In this document: positions 15,235 to 25,406 of the stretch, piece after piece
How the letters are laid out: every line of letters starts with the position of its first letter
How positions within the stretch are numbered: the first letter of the stretch is position 1
NCBI RefSeq assembly: GCF_003201475.1
Contig: NZ_QJJK01000010.1
Span: forward strand, 62,001-126,000
DNA: 64,000 nucleotides
Source of the DNA: Chelatococcus asaccharovorans
GTDB taxonomy: Bacteria > Pseudomonadota > Alphaproteobacteria > Rhizobiales > Beijerinckiaceae
Direction: 5' to 3'
Notes under the pieces: generated by a model
Seen by the model: only the letters and a program-made list of their open reading frames with translations
Databases searched by the model: none
What the model was told of the DNA's origin: nothing
Translations under genes and position numbers: made by a program

Positions 15235-16209
15235 ATGGCCAGTTATGTCCTGAAGCGTATCCTGCAGGGACTATTTCTGATCTGGCTGATGTCGATCGTC
15301 GCCTTCGTCGCGATCTATGCGCTTGGCAACCCGATCACGGCGCTGATAAATCCGAACTCACCGGCTGACGTCATTGAGCGCGTAACGCGAGAGCTCGGCC
15401 TCGACCTTCCGCTTCACGAGCAATACTTCCGTTTCGTCGGCAACCTTCTGCGGGGCGATCTCGGACAGTCCTATGTGACGAGCCAGCCGGCGCTCGGGCT
15501 GATCCTCGAACGTTTTCCGGCTACGCTGGAACTGACGCTCGTCGCCATGACGATCGCGGCGGCCGTCGGCCTGCCGCTCGGCCTCTATGCCGGCTACAGG
15601 CCGCAATCGCTCGTCGGCCGCGGCGCGAGCGCGATCTCGATGGTGGTGCTCAGCCTGCCCTCGTTCTGGACGGCGCTGGCGCTGATCATCGTCTTCTCCA
15701 TCCAGGCGCGCGTCCTCCCGACCGGCGGGCGTGGCGAGATCGGGTTCATTTTCGGCGTCCCCACGAGTCTGGCGACGCTGGACGGCCTGCGGCATGTCCT
15801 CCTGCCGGCGCTCAACCTCTCCGCCTTCCCGATGGCCCTGTTCATCCGCCTCACCGCCTCGGGCGTTCAGGAAACGCTCCACGCGACCTTCATCCGTTTC
15901 GCCCGCGCCAAGGGCCTGACCGTACGACGCATCCTGTTCGTCTATGTGCTGCGGAACATCGTCGTCCCGGTCATCACGGTCATCGGCATCGTCTTCGGGG
16001 TGCTGCTCGCCTTCGCGGTGGTCACCGAAACGATCTTCGCCTGGCCCGGCAGCGGGCGCCTCATCATCGACAGCATCCGGTCCTCCGACCGGCCGGTCAT
16101 CATCGCCTATCTCATGTTCACGGTCACGATCTTCATCGTCATCAACCTCACCGTCGACGTCATCTGCGCCCTGCTCGATCCGCGCATCTCGCTCCAGGGA
16201 GGCAAGTGA
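15235..16209 (+). CDS. ABC transporter permease, dipeptide/oligopeptide type (DppB-like)
   Basis: This 324-residue protein opens MASYVLKRILQGLFLIWLMS and has about six membrane helices. The EAA loop before the fourth-fifth helix reads FIRFARAKGLTVRRILFVYV, and a C-terminal AVVTETIFAWPGSGRLI block is diagnostic of DppB/OppB permeases. It is the first gene of the forward operon. The DppC gene starts at the base after its stop. Confidence 0.92.
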   Translation: MASYVLKRILQGLFLIWLMSIVAFVAIYALGNPITALINPNSPADVIERVTRELGLDLPLHEQYFRFVGNLLRGDLGQSYVTSQPALGLILERFPATLELTLVAMTIAAAVGLPLGLYAGYRPQSLVGRGASAISMVVLSLPSFWTALALIIVFSIQARVLPTGGRGEIGFIFGVPTSLATLDGLRHVLLPALNLSAFPMALFIRLTASGVQETLHATFIRFARAKGLTVRRILFVYVLRNIVVPVITVIGIVFGVLLAFAVVTETIFAWPGSGRLIIDSIRSSDRPVIIAYLMFTVTIFIVINLTVDVICALLDPRISLQGGK

Positions 16210-17064
16210 ATGCTCGCCTATTTGAAGCGATTTCTCGCACTGCCGACAGCGGCGCTCGGTCTCGTCGCCCTGGTCCTCCTGGCTCTGGCGGCGATCTTCG
16301 CCCCGCAGCTCGCCAATCAGAACCCCTATGACCTCGCCAGCATCGATATCCTGTCGTCACGTCTGCCGCCCGGCACTGCGAGCGTCGACGGCTATATCCA
16401 CTGGCTCGGCACGGACGACCAGGGGAGAGACCTGCTCTCGGCAGTTCTCTACGGGCTGCGCGTCAGCCTGACGGTCGCGCTCGTCGCCACCTCCATCGCG
16501 CTCGTCATCGGTGTCGTCGCGGCCCTGTTCGCCTCCTATTTCGGCGGTAAGGTCGACGCGATCCTGATGCGTCTCGTCGACCTGCAACTGGCCTTCCCCA
16601 GTATCCTGACGGCGCTGGTGCTGGTCGCGCTGCTCGGCACCGGCCTCGACAAGGTGATCATCGCCATCACCCTGTCGCAATGGGCCTATTTCGCCCGGAC
16701 CCTGCGCAGCGCCGCGATGGTGGAGCGCACGAAGGAATACATCGATGCCGCCCGTACACTGAAATTCTCCAGCAGCCGGATCATGTTCCGCCATCTCCTG
16801 CCGAATTCGGTGGCGCCGCTGGCGGTGGTGATCGTGGTCGAGATCGCCAGCGCGATCTCGCTGGAGGCGACGCTCTCCTTCCTTGGCGTCGGGCTGCCGA
16901 TCACCGAGCCCTCGCTCGGCCTGCTGATCTCGAACGGCTACTCCTACATGCTCGCACAGCAATACTGGCTCAGCGTCTATCCCGGCCTCGTCCTGCTGCT
17001 GTTGCTGCTCAGCGTGAACCTCATCGGCGAGCGCATGCGCCAGATGAACAATCCCTGGGGCTGA
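16210..17064 (+). CDS. ABC transporter permease, dipeptide/oligopeptide type (DppC-like)
   Basis: The 284-residue protein has the short N-terminal cytoplasmic part, then HWLGTDDQGRDLLSAVLYGL, the hallmark of DppC/OppC permeases. The EAA motif region is YIDAARTLKFSSSRIMFRHL, and SLEATLSFLGVGLPITEPSL follows. It forms the channel with the preceding DppB-like subunit. The start abuts the dppB stop and the ATPase gene follows after 3 bases. Confidence 0.92.
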   Translation: MLAYLKRFLALPTAALGLVALVLLALAAIFAPQLANQNPYDLASIDILSSRLPPGTASVDGYIHWLGTDDQGRDLLSAVLYGLRVSLTVALVATSIALVIGVVAALFASYFGGKVDAILMRLVDLQLAFPSILTALVLVALLGTGLDKVIIAITLSQWAYFARTLRSAAMVERTKEYIDAARTLKFSSSRIMFRHLLPNSVAPLAVVIVVEIASAISLEATLSFLGVGLPITEPSLGLLISNGYSYMLAQQYWLSVYPGLVLLLLLLSVNLIGERMRQMNNPWG

Positions 17065-17067
17065 GCG

Positions 17068-18087
17068 ATGCAGCAGAAAACCTCCCATTCACCGGAAGAC
17101 GCCGTGCTGTCGGTCGAGGACCTGACGACCGAATTCGCGACGTCGCACGGCACCCTGCGTGCCGTCGATGCGGTCAGCCTGCAGGTGCGGCGCGGCGAGA
17201 TCCTCGGGATCGTCGGCGAAAGCGGCTCGGGCAAGTCCGTGACGGGCTATTCCATCATGGGGCTCATCGACCGGCCCGGCGCGATCACCGGCGGTCGCAT
17301 CATGCTGAACGGGGTGGACCTGCGCCAGATCGGCGAGGAGGGGCTACGGCAGGTCCGCGGCCACCGCATCGCCATGGTCTTCCAGGATCCGATGTCCTCC
17401 CTGCACCCGATGCTGACGATCGGCGCACAGATGGTCGATGCCGCGCTGGCCCATCGCCCGATCGGGCGCCGCCAGGCCAGGATGGAAGCGCGCGACGTCC
17501 TCGCCCGCGTCGGCATTCCCTCGCCCGAAGAGCGCATGCGATCCTATCCGCACGAGCTCTCCGGGGGCATGCGTCAGCGCGTCTCGATCGCCATCGCCTT
17601 GCTGAACCGACCCGAGGTGATCATCGCCGACGAGCCGACGACCGGCCTCGACGTCACCATCCAGGCGCAGATCCTCTACGAGGTCCAGAAGCTGGTGGCC
17701 GAGACCGGCACGGCTGTGATCTGGATTACCCATGATCTCTCGATCGTTGCCGGCCTCGCAGACCGCGCCGCCGTGATGTATGCCGGCCGCATCGTTGAAC
17801 AAGGAACGATCGCGGACGTCATCGAGCGCCCGGCCCATCCCTATACGGCCGGGCTGCTGGCCTCCGTGCCGCATCGCAATCGCGACATGCGAAAGCTGCC
17901 GCAGATCCCCGGCTCGATTGGCAATGCCCACAGCATTCCGGGCTGCCGCTTCGCGCCGCGCTGCGGCTTCGTCAAGCCGGCCTGCGAGGCGCGGCCCGCC
18001 TTCGACGAGGTCGCGCCGGGTCATCGCGCCGCCTGCATCGTCGCCGGTCGGTTCGCGCAGCAACTCGCGGAGGCGGCCCATGGCTGA
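17068..18087 (+). CDS. ABC transporter ATP-binding protein, DppD/OppD type
   Basis: This 339-residue ATPase has Walker A GESGSGKS, the Q loop [13 protein letters not shown], signature [15 protein letters not shown], Walker [15 protein letters not shown] and the switch ITHDLS. The C-terminal peptide-transporter extension has the Cys-containing [15 protein letters not shown] block found in OppD/DppD, which can bind an Fe-S cluster in some members. Its stop overlaps the start of the DppF-like gene by 8 bases. Confidence 0.92.
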   Translation: MQQKTSHSPEDAVLSVEDLTTEFATSHGTLRAVDAVSLQVRRGEILGIVGESGSGKSVTGYSIMGLIDRPGAITGGRIMLNGVDLRQIGEEGLRQVRGHRIAMVFQDPMSSLHPMLTIGAQMVDAALAHRPIGRRQARMEARDVLARVGIPSPEERMRSYPHELSGGMRQRVSIAIALLNRPEVIIADEPTTGLDVTIQAQILYEVQKLVAETGTAVIWITHDLSIVAGLADRAAVMYAGRIVEQGTIADVIERPAHPYTAGLLASVPHRNRDMRKLPQIPGSIGNAHSIPGCRFAPRCGFVKPACEARPAFDEVAPGHRAACIVAGRFAQQLAEAAHG

Positions 18088-19087
18088 GCAGATTCGGTCT
18101 GAACAGATCTTGCCTGAGCAGAAGGGGCCCGAGCGAACCGCCCTGTTGACGATCGACAAGGTCGGCATGAGCTTCGATCTCGGCCGCCGCGGCTTCCTGG
18201 GCCTTGGCCCCAGGCGCAGGGTGCGGGCACTCGACGATGTCTCGCTGGAGATCGGGCACGGCGAAATCCTCGGCCTCGTCGGCGAATCCGGATCGGGCAA
18301 GTCCACGCTCGGCCGGCTGATCGTCGGCCTGTACCGTCCGAGCGAGGGGCAGATCCGCTTCGCCCGGCAGGCAACGCGGCACGAGGGTCCGCACGCCGTC
18401 GACCTCGGCGCCCAGATCGTCTTCCAGAACCCGTCGGGCTCACTCAATCCGCGTCAGCGCGTTCGGGACATCATCGCCGAACCACTGATCGTGCATAAGG
18501 CCGATCACGACATCGCGGCCCGCGTCGGCGAGCTGATGCGCCAGGTCGGACTGCCGCCGGACTTCGCCGAGCGGCGGCCGAGCGAGATGTCGGGCGGCCA
18601 GGCGCAACGCGTCGGCATCGCACGGGCCTTGGCGCTGGAGCCGGAGCTGATCGTCTGCGACGAGCCGATCTCGGCGCTCGACGTCTCGATCCAGGCCCAG
18701 GTCCTCAATCTCTTCGCCGACATCCAGGAGCAGACCGGCTGCAGCTATCTGTTCATCAGCCACGACCTGCCGGTCGTCGAACGGCTCAGCCATCGCGTCG
18801 CGATCATGTACCTCGGCAGGATCGTCGAAATCGCCGCAACCAGCGAGCTGTTCTCACGCCCCGCCCATCCCTACACCCGCGCGCTGATCGCGAGCGCGCC
18901 GCGGCTCGAGGCCAAGAAGCTCAGCTTCCGGCCCGTCGAGGGCGAGATCCCCTCGCCGATCGACCCGCCCAGGGGCTGCCATTTCCACCCGCGTTGCCCG
19001 CTCGCCACCGACCGCTGCCGTTCAGAGCGGCCGGAGGCGCGCGAAGTATCGCCCGGTCATCTCTCCGCCTGCCATCTCGACATGTGA
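18080..19087 (+). CDS. ABC transporter ATP-binding protein, DppF/OppF type
   Basis: The ATG at 18080 gives 335 residues and overlaps the previous stop by 8 bases, which fits coupled translation. The frame is open further upstream, but that part lies inside the dppD gene. It has Walker [10 protein letters not shown], signature MSGGQAQRVGIARAL, Walker B IVCDEPISALDVS, switch ISHDLP and the DppF C-terminal block GCHFHPRCPLATDRC. It pairs with the DppD-like ATPase to power uptake. Confidence 0.92.
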   Translation: MAEQIRSEQILPEQKGPERTALLTIDKVGMSFDLGRRGFLGLGPRRRVRALDDVSLEIGHGEILGLVGESGSGKSTLGRLIVGLYRPSEGQIRFARQATRHEGPHAVDLGAQIVFQNPSGSLNPRQRVRDIIAEPLIVHKADHDIAARVGELMRQVGLPPDFAERRPSEMSGGQAQRVGIARALALEPELIVCDEPISALDVSIQAQVLNLFADIQEQTGCSYLFISHDLPVVERLSHRVAIMYLGRIVEIAATSELFSRPAHPYTRALIASAPRLEAKKLSFRPVEGEIPSPIDPPRGCHFHPRCPLATDRCRSERPEAREVSPGHLSACHLDM

Positions 19088-19182
19088 GCCCTGCCATGCC
19101 GGTCGCCATTCCAACACAGCACGCCGCGCGCTTCCGGAGCGCCGTCCGGCGCATGCCCGAACCGGCGTGAGGGCGGACGATC

Positions 19183-19677
19183 ATGCTGCCCAATGAAACG
19201 CGCCCGGTCGAATGGCATCGCGGCCCCTATACGCTGAGCACCGACCGTGGCCGGCTGGACCTCGACCGCGTCCATCGATTCCTGGCGGAGGAATCCTACT
19301 GGGCGCGCGGCGTCCCCCGGGATTGCGTCGCGCGCTCGATCGAAGGCGCCATGTCGCTCGGCCTCTACTGTGCCGGTGAGCAGGTGGGCTTTGCGCGGCT
19401 CGTGACCGACTGCACGCGCCTGGCCTATCTGATGGATGTCTTCATCGATGGCGCCCATCGCGGCCAGGGGCTCGGCTCTTGGCTGGCGCAGGCCATCCAG
19501 ACGCATCCCGACCTCGCCGGCGTCACGCGCTGGATGCTCACCACCGTCGATGCCCACGCGGTCTACGAACGCGCCGGCTGGAGGCCGCTCGCCCATCCCG
19601 AGCGGATGATGGAAGTCGTCAAGCCCATGCCCCGCGCGAGCGAGGCCGCCGACACCACGATCGAGAACAGAGAGTAG
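19183..19677 (+). CDS. GNAT-family N-acetyltransferase
   Basis: The 164-residue protein carries the GNAT acetyl-CoA motif A, LMDVFIDGAHRGQGLGSWLA (around residues 84-103), and a C-terminal HAVYERAGWRPL with the conserved tyrosine. Members acetylate amines such as amino acids, polyamines or antibiotics. It sits between the Dpp ATPases and the second hydantoinase pair, 95 bases after dppF and 7 bases before hyuA. It may acetylate an intermediate of the pathway, or protect the cell from it; the acceptor is unknown. Confidence 0.82.
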   Translation: MLPNETRPVEWHRGPYTLSTDRGRLDLDRVHRFLAEESYWARGVPRDCVARSIEGAMSLGLYCAGEQVGFARLVTDCTRLAYLMDVFIDGAHRGQGLGSWLAQAIQTHPDLAGVTRWMLTTVDAHAVYERAGWRPLAHPERMMEVVKPMPRASEAADTTIENRE

Positions 19678-19684
19678 CGCGCAG

Positions 19685-21730
19685 ATGGCCTATCGCATCG
19701 GAGTGGATATCGGCGGATCGTTTACCGATTTCGCCGTTCTGGACGAACGCGATCACTCGATCCGCACCTTGAAGGTGCTCTCGCGCCCCGACCAGCCGGG
19801 CAGCGAGATCAGGACCGGCCTTGCCGCGCTGAAGGAGCGCCACGGCATCACGCCCGAGGAGGTCGGCTACTTCACGCACGGCACCACGGTCGGCATCAAT
19901 GCGGTGATCCAGCGCAAGGGCGTCAAGCTTGCCCTTTTCACGACCGAGAACTTCCAGGACGTGCTCGAGCTGGCGCGCCTCAAGATCCCGCATATCCACG
20001 ATCTGTTCTGCCGCAGGCCGGCGCCGCTGATCTCGCGCGACATGGTCTTCCCGATCGCGGAACGGACGGACCGTGACGGCAGGATCCTGCAGGAGGTCGA
20101 CCGCGCGAGCGTCGCTGCCGCCGTCGAGGGCGCTCTGGCCGCCGGGGCGCAGGGCATCGTCGTCGCCCTGCTGCACAGCTACCGCAACGGCACGAACGAG
20201 GCGCGCGTGCGCGAGATCGTGGTCGAACTCGCGCCGAACCTGCTGACCTCCTGCTCGGCCGAGATCTGGCCGATCATCCGCGAATACGAGCGCACGATCA
20301 CCGCGACGATCAACGCCTATGTCCAGCCGAAGGTGATCAACTACCTGGAATCCTTCGAGGCCGCGCTGACCGAGATGGGCGTCGGCGTGCCGCCGCGCAT
20401 CACCAAATCGAATGGCGGGGTGATGGCGGTCGACCAGGCCAAGGCGGAATGCGTGCAGATGATCCTGTCGGGCACCGCCTCCGGCGTGATCGGCGCCGGT
20501 TTCATCGCCGAGACCTGCGGCTTCCCCAAGCTGCTCAGCCTCGATATCGGCGGCACCTCGGCCGACGTCGCGGTGATCAGGAACGGGCGGGCCGAATACG
20601 GCACCGGCGAGATCATCGGCGACTTCCAGATCTTCATCCCGTCCGTCTCGGTGACGTCGGTCGGTCAGGGCGGCGGCTCGATCGCCTGGATCGACGATCT
20701 CGGCGTGCTGCGCGTCGGGCCTGAAAGCGCGGGGTCCCTGCCCGGCCCGGTCTGCTACCAGCGCGGAGGCACCCGCCCGACGGTGACCGATGCCTTCGTC
20801 GTCTGCGGCATGATCGGCCATGGCGATCTCGGCTACAACGCGGTCAAGGTGGATGTGGAGGCTTCGCGCCGGGCGATCGGGGAGCTCGCCGGCAAGCTCG
20901 GCGTTTCGGTCGAGGACGCGGCTGAGACCATCATCCAGATCGCGATCTCCTTGATGTACGCCGACGTGTCCGGGCTGGTCTCGCGCTTCGGCATCGACCC
21001 GCGCGAGTTCCACTTCCTCGCCTTCGGCGGGGCCGGGCCGATGATGGCCTGCTTCCTCGCCCGGGAACTGAACATGAAGGGCGTCGTGGTACCGCCTACT
21101 CCGGGCGTCCTCTCCGCCCTCGGCGGCCTCGTCGCCGATCTGAAGAACGACTTCATCCGCATGCTGTACCGGGTCCTGTCGCCGGAGCTGACGGTGGAAC
21201 TGCTCGATGCCGCCGAGACCCTCTCCCGCGAGGCCAGAGCCTGGCTCGACCGCGAGCACGGCGCGGGCCTGCCGCATCGCCTCAGCTTCTCCGGCGACAT
21301 GCGCTATCAGGGGCAGAGCTTCGAGATCGAGGTTCCGCTGGAGAGCGAGTGGGTCCGCCAAGGCGATCTCACGGCGATCCGCGCGGCCTTCGATGCCCAG
21401 CACGAGCGCGTCTTCGGCCATGCCGACCGGCGCGCGCCGGTGCAGATGATCAATCTTCGCCTCGTCATTGCCTCGCCGACCGCCAAGCCGCGCCTGCTGC
21501 CAATCGCAGCCGGAACGGGCAGCCCGGCGCCGCGGGGCGAGGTGTCCTGCCATCTCGACGGCAGTGACATGAAGGTGCCGCTCTACCGCCGCGAGGACTT
21601 CCTGGCTGGACAGGCGATCCCGGGGCCCGCCATCATCGCGCAGGATGACACCACCACCTGCGTGCCGCCGGGTATGCGTGTCGACGTCGACAGCTTCGGC
21701 AACCTCGTCATCACCCCAGCCTCGAACTGA
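19685..21730 (+). CDS. hyuA: Hydantoinase/oxoprolinase A subunit (HyuA family), second copy
   Basis: The 681-residue protein begins YRIGVDIGGSFTDFAVL, the ATP-binding motif of the hydantoinase A N-terminal domain. It then has YFTHGTTVGINAVIQRKG near residue 60, LSLDIGGTSADVAVI near residue 285 and FGGAGPMMACFLARELNM near residue 445. It is clearly diverged from the first copy (DIGGSFTDF rather than DIGGTFTDF), so a different substrate is likely. It lies in an operon with a dipeptide-type ABC transporter rather than a TRAP system. The hyuB gene follows after 11 bases. Confidence 0.9.
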   Translation: MAYRIGVDIGGSFTDFAVLDERDHSIRTLKVLSRPDQPGSEIRTGLAALKERHGITPEEVGYFTHGTTVGINAVIQRKGVKLALFTTENFQDVLELARLKIPHIHDLFCRRPAPLISRDMVFPIAERTDRDGRILQEVDRASVAAAVEGALAAGAQGIVVALLHSYRNGTNEARVREIVVELAPNLLTSCSAEIWPIIREYERTITATINAYVQPKVINYLESFEAALTEMGVGVPPRITKSNGGVMAVDQAKAECVQMILSGTASGVIGAGFIAETCGFPKLLSLDIGGTSADVAVIRNGRAEYGTGEIIGDFQIFIPSVSVTSVGQGGGSIAWIDDLGVLRVGPESAGSLPGPVCYQRGGTRPTVTDAFVVCGMIGHGDLGYNAVKVDVEASRRAIGELAGKLGVSVEDAAETIIQIAISLMYADVSGLVSRFGIDPREFHFLAFGGAGPMMACFLARELNMKGVVVPPTPGVLSALGGLVADLKNDFIRMLYRVLSPELTVELLDAAETLSREARAWLDREHGAGLPHRLSFSGDMRYQGQSFEIEVPLESEWVRQGDLTAIRAAFDAQHERVFGHADRRAPVQMINLRLVIASPTAKPRLLPIAAGTGSPAPRGEVSCHLDGSDMKVPLYRREDFLAGQAIPGPAIIAQDDTTTCVPPGMRVDVDSFGNLVITPASN

Positions 21731-21741
21731 GCGACGCGACC

Positions 21742-23733
21742 ATGGCCATCGACGGACGCAACCTCCAGATCCTCGCCAACTACTGCGCCGCCGCGGCGGA
21801 CGCGATGGCGTTCACGCTGATGCGCACGGCGCACTCGACCTTCGTCAAGGAGACCGAGGACTTCTCCTGCCAGATCGTGACGCCGAGCGGCCTCGCCTTC
21901 GCGTCGCCGCGCAGCTTCGGCGCCCCCTGGTACAGCGGCATCGACTACAAGCCGGTGCTCGACCTGATCGAGGATTATCGCGAAGGCGACATCTCGATCA
22001 CCAATGACAGCTACGCGGGCAACGTCGCAACGCATTCGCCCGACATCCATATCTGGAAGCCGGTCTTCCACGAGGGCAGGATCATCTGCTTCGTCGTCGG
22101 CCACATCCACAACACCGATGTGGGCGGCGCCGTTCCGGCATCTCTGTCGCGCACGCTGACAGAGATCGTCCAGGAAGGCATCCGCATCCCGCCGCTGAAG
22201 ATCGTCAGCGGCGGCAGGATGGACGAGAATGTCGCCCGCATCATGCGGCTGAACGTACGCGCGCCGGAGCAGAACTGGGGCGACTTCAATGCGCAGCTCG
22301 CCTCCGTGAACATCGGCGAGCGCAAGATCCACGAGATTGTCGCGCGCTTCGGCGTCGAGGATTTCTGCGCCGGCATCGAGGGCATCCTCGACTATGCGGA
22401 GGCGCAGGCGCGGCGGATTATCGAGAGCATTCCCGACGGCGAGTATTTCTACGCCGACTATGCCGACGAGGACGGCGACGACGGCTTTCCCTGCCGGATC
22501 GCCATCACCATGCGGGTCAAGGGCAGCGAGCTCGAGCTCGACTATACCGGCTCCGACCCGCAGCTGACCTCGTCGCTCAACATGCCGACGGGCGGGCGCC
22601 AGCGCCACCCGCTCGCGCTCGTGGGCGTAACCTATGCACTGTCGACGCTCGATCCGGGACTGCTGCTCAACGCCGGAACGCTGCGCCCGACGCGGGCGGT
22701 CATGCCGAGCGGCACCGTGATGAACTGCGAGGCGCCCGCCGCGGTCGGCATGCGCTCGCTGACCTGCGCCGTCTCGCAGATCGCCACGCTCGGCTGCTTC
22801 TCGCTGGCCGTTCCCGAGCGCATGCCCGCCAACTCTCCAGGCGGCAACGCGATCATGAACATCCGGACCGTCGACGAGAAGAACCGGGTCGTTGTCGCCT
22901 CGATCGGTCCGGTCGGCGGCGGCGGCGGCGGCACGCCCAAGCATGACGGCCCCGACGGTTCGGGCGGCCTCTCCGCCTTCCTCAAGAACACGCCGATCGA
23001 GATCAACGAGGTCGAAGTCCCGATCCTGTTCAAGCGCTACGGGCTGCAGCCCGACACGGCCGGGCCGGGACGCTATCGCGGCGGTCTCGCGACAGTGATG
23101 GAATTCCGGGTCTCGGCGCCGAACACGGTCGTCACCGCGCGCAACCGCAATCGCTCGGTCTTTGCCTCGGCCGGTGCACTCGGGGGACGCTCCGGCGCGA
23201 CTTCCACCTTCACGACCAATCCGGGCACGCCCGCCGCCGTCGAGCACGGCAACCGGGACGTGATCAAATGCGGCCCCGGTGACGTCGTGCGGGTCGTCGG
23301 GCCGGGCGCAGGCGGTTACGGCCTGCCGCGTGAGCGTGACCCGCAGGCCGTGCTGCGCGACTGGCGCTGCGGCTTCGTGAGCCTGGAGCGGGCCCGGCAG
23401 GACTATGGCGTCGCGATCAGGGATGGCGACATCGATGCCGCCGAAACGGCGAGGCTGCGCGCCGGGATGCCGGCTACACCGGACCGGCATTTCGAATACG
23501 GCCCGGCCCGGTCGGCCTTCGAGCAACTCTGGACGCGCGAGCGTTATGCGACGCTGACGGAATTCCTGGCGGACAGCCCGGTGGTCTGGCGCCATTTCCT
23601 GAAGCACCGCGTCTTCGCCGCGGTCGAGAACGGGTCGCATGCCGGCAGGCCGGTCCGAGAGCAGATGATGGCGATCTTCGCCGATATCCGCGCCGAGTTC
23701 CCGGCCCTCGGAGAGAGCCACGCCAAGACCTGA
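21742..23733 (+). CDS. hyuB: Hydantoinase B/oxoprolinase subunit (HyuB family), second copy with C-terminal extension
   Basis: The 663-residue protein has the usual HyuB blocks: LMRTAHSTFVKETEDFSCQI near residue 27, ITNDSYAGNVATHSPDIHIW near residue 85, GGGGGGTPKHDGPDGSG near residue 392 and the GAGGYGLPRERDP end. About 110 residues continue beyond it, including HFEYGPARSAFEQLWTRERY and FLKHRVFAAV, which the first HyuB lacks. Longer HyuB proteins with such a tail exist in carboxylase-like and lactamase-like members of the superfamily, so ring opening of a hydantoin is not the only option. It forms a complex with the preceding HyuA. Confidence 0.88.
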   Translation: MAIDGRNLQILANYCAAAADAMAFTLMRTAHSTFVKETEDFSCQIVTPSGLAFASPRSFGAPWYSGIDYKPVLDLIEDYREGDISITNDSYAGNVATHSPDIHIWKPVFHEGRIICFVVGHIHNTDVGGAVPASLSRTLTEIVQEGIRIPPLKIVSGGRMDENVARIMRLNVRAPEQNWGDFNAQLASVNIGERKIHEIVARFGVEDFCAGIEGILDYAEAQARRIIESIPDGEYFYADYADEDGDDGFPCRIAITMRVKGSELELDYTGSDPQLTSSLNMPTGGRQRHPLALVGVTYALSTLDPGLLLNAGTLRPTRAVMPSGTVMNCEAPAAVGMRSLTCAVSQIATLGCFSLAVPERMPANSPGGNAIMNIRTVDEKNRVVVASIGPVGGGGGGTPKHDGPDGSGGLSAFLKNTPIEINEVEVPILFKRYGLQPDTAGPGRYRGGLATVMEFRVSAPNTVVTARNRNRSVFASAGALGGRSGATSTFTTNPGTPAAVEHGNRDVIKCGPGDVVRVVGPGAGGYGLPRERDPQAVLRDWRCGFVSLERARQDYGVAIRDGDIDAAETARLRAGMPATPDRHFEYGPARSAFEQLWTRERYATLTEFLADSPVVWRHFLKHRVFAAVENGSHAGRPVREQMMAIFADIRAEFPALGESHAKT

Positions 23734-23840
23734 GAGCCCACGACGCTGTGGGATTGGCCGCCATGGCCCCGCAGCGACACAGCAGACCAGCCAGACAGCG
23801 GCGCATCAAAGCCGCGTTTAACGAGAGAGGGGTTCAACGC

Positions 23841-25406
23841 ATGAAGATGATCAAGACCACCATCGCGGCGCTCGGCGCCTTACTAGCCGTTACGGCGACA
23901 TCGCAGGCCGAGGAGCTGAAGATCGGCATGCGCATCGAGGCGGTGATGGATCCGCACTATTTCTGGTCTGGCAATAACGTCCAGTACTACCGCCACTATC
24001 TCGGCTTCCTGACGACGCTCGACGACGAGGCACGCGTACTGCCCTACCTGGCCGAGCGCTGGGAGACCACGGATTCGAGCTGGACCTTCCATCTGCGGCC
24101 GAACCTCACCTTCTCCGATGGCTCGACCTTCGACGCGGAGGACGTCGTGGCGTCCTACAAGCGCGCGCGGGACTATCCGAACGCGGTGGGCTCCTATGCC
24201 GGCCTCTTCAACGGCGTCACCGCGATCGAGGCGGTCGACAAGCTGACCGTGAAGATGACAACCGCCGCGCCCTCTCCGACCCTGGCCTTCGCCATGTCGC
24301 AGGTCCCGATCATCCCGTCCGAGATCGCCACAACCGCGACCCAGGCCGACTTCACCAGCGCCAAGGGCTCGGTCTCGATCGGCCCGTACAAGTTCGCCGG
24401 CTTCGCCAGCGGTCGCGAGCTCGTGCTCGAGCGCAATCCGAATTTCTGGGGCGAGAAGCCTAAATGGGACAGCGTCCGCTTCCGCTTCCTGCCTGATCCG
24501 TCTGCCCGCACGGCGGCGTTGCTCGCCGGCGATGTCGACATGATCGACGGCGTGCCGCCGGAATTCGTCGAACGCATCCGGGCCGATGCCAATTTCGCGG
24601 TCCATACCGGCCCGTCCATGCGGAACGTCTACGTCAATCTCGACCAGGGCCACGAGGTCTCGCCGTTCATCACCGACAACAACGGTGCCCCGCTCAAGAC
24701 CAACCCGCTGAAGGACCGGCGCGTCCGCGAGGCGCTCTCGCTGGCGATCAACCGCGAGACCATTCGCGACCGCGTCATGAACGGACTGTCCTTCCCGACC
24801 GGGCAGCTCGTCGCCAAGGGGCTCGGCGGCTATTCGGCGACGCTCGGCGTCCCCGCCTACGATCCGAACAAGGCCAAGACCCTCCTCGCCGAAGCGGGCT
24901 ATCCCGACGGCTTCAAAGTCACGGTCCATTGCCCCAATGACCGCTATGTCAACGACGCCAAGATCTGCCAGGCGCTCGGCCAGATGTTCTCGCGCATCGG
25001 CCTGCGCGCCAATGTCGTGACCCAGCCGAGCTCGGCCTACTTCAAGATGGTCAACCCGCGCACCGCGAGCGGCGCGAGCATCTTCCTGTCAAGCTGGAGC
25101 GCGGCCGCCAGCGGCGAGACCGACGTGCTGGTCCACGCCTTCCAGACCTACAACGCCGAGAAGAAGACCGGCAGCTGGAATTATGGCGGCTATAGCAATC
25201 CCGATCTCGACGCCCTGATCGGGACCTTCACCGTCACCACCGACGATACCAAGCGCAGGGCGCTCGAAGCCAAGGCGATGGAACTGACGATGAAGGATTT
25301 CGCCGCACTCCCCCTGCATGACCAGAGCGTCGTGGTCGCGACCCGCAAGCCGTTGACCTACACCACCAACCTGGAAGAGCTGACCAACGCGCTCGCCGTC
25401 CGCTGA
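23841..25406 (+). CDS. ABC transporter solute-binding protein, family 5 (peptide/opine type)
   Basis: The ATG at 23841 gives a clear Sec signal peptide, MKMIKTTIAALGALLAVTAT followed by SQA, and a mature protein near 500 residues. A purine-rich GAGAGAGGGG lies about 8 bases before it, so this start is preferred to the longer open frame. It has the family pattern YLAERWETTDSSWTFHLRPN near residue 70 and VREALSLAINRETIRDRVMN near residue 300, typical of DppA/OppA-like proteins. It is the periplasmic receptor for the DppBCDF-like transporter at 15235-19087, unusually placed after the enzyme genes. Confidence 0.9.
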   Translation: MKMIKTTIAALGALLAVTATSQAEELKIGMRIEAVMDPHYFWSGNNVQYYRHYLGFLTTLDDEARVLPYLAERWETTDSSWTFHLRPNLTFSDGSTFDAEDVVASYKRARDYPNAVGSYAGLFNGVTAIEAVDKLTVKMTTAAPSPTLAFAMSQVPIIPSEIATTATQADFTSAKGSVSIGPYKFAGFASGRELVLERNPNFWGEKPKWDSVRFRFLPDPSARTAALLAGDVDMIDGVPPEFVERIRADANFAVHTGPSMRNVYVNLDQGHEVSPFITDNNGAPLKTNPLKDRRVREALSLAINRETIRDRVMNGLSFPTGQLVAKGLGGYSATLGVPAYDPNKAKTLLAEAGYPDGFKVTVHCPNDRYVNDAKICQALGQMFSRIGLRANVVTQPSSAYFKMVNPRTASGASIFLSSWSAAASGETDVLVHAFQTYNAEKKTGSWNYGGYSNPDLDALIGTFTVTTDDTKRRALEAKAMELTMKDFAALPLHDQSVVVATRKPLTYTTNLEELTNALAVR

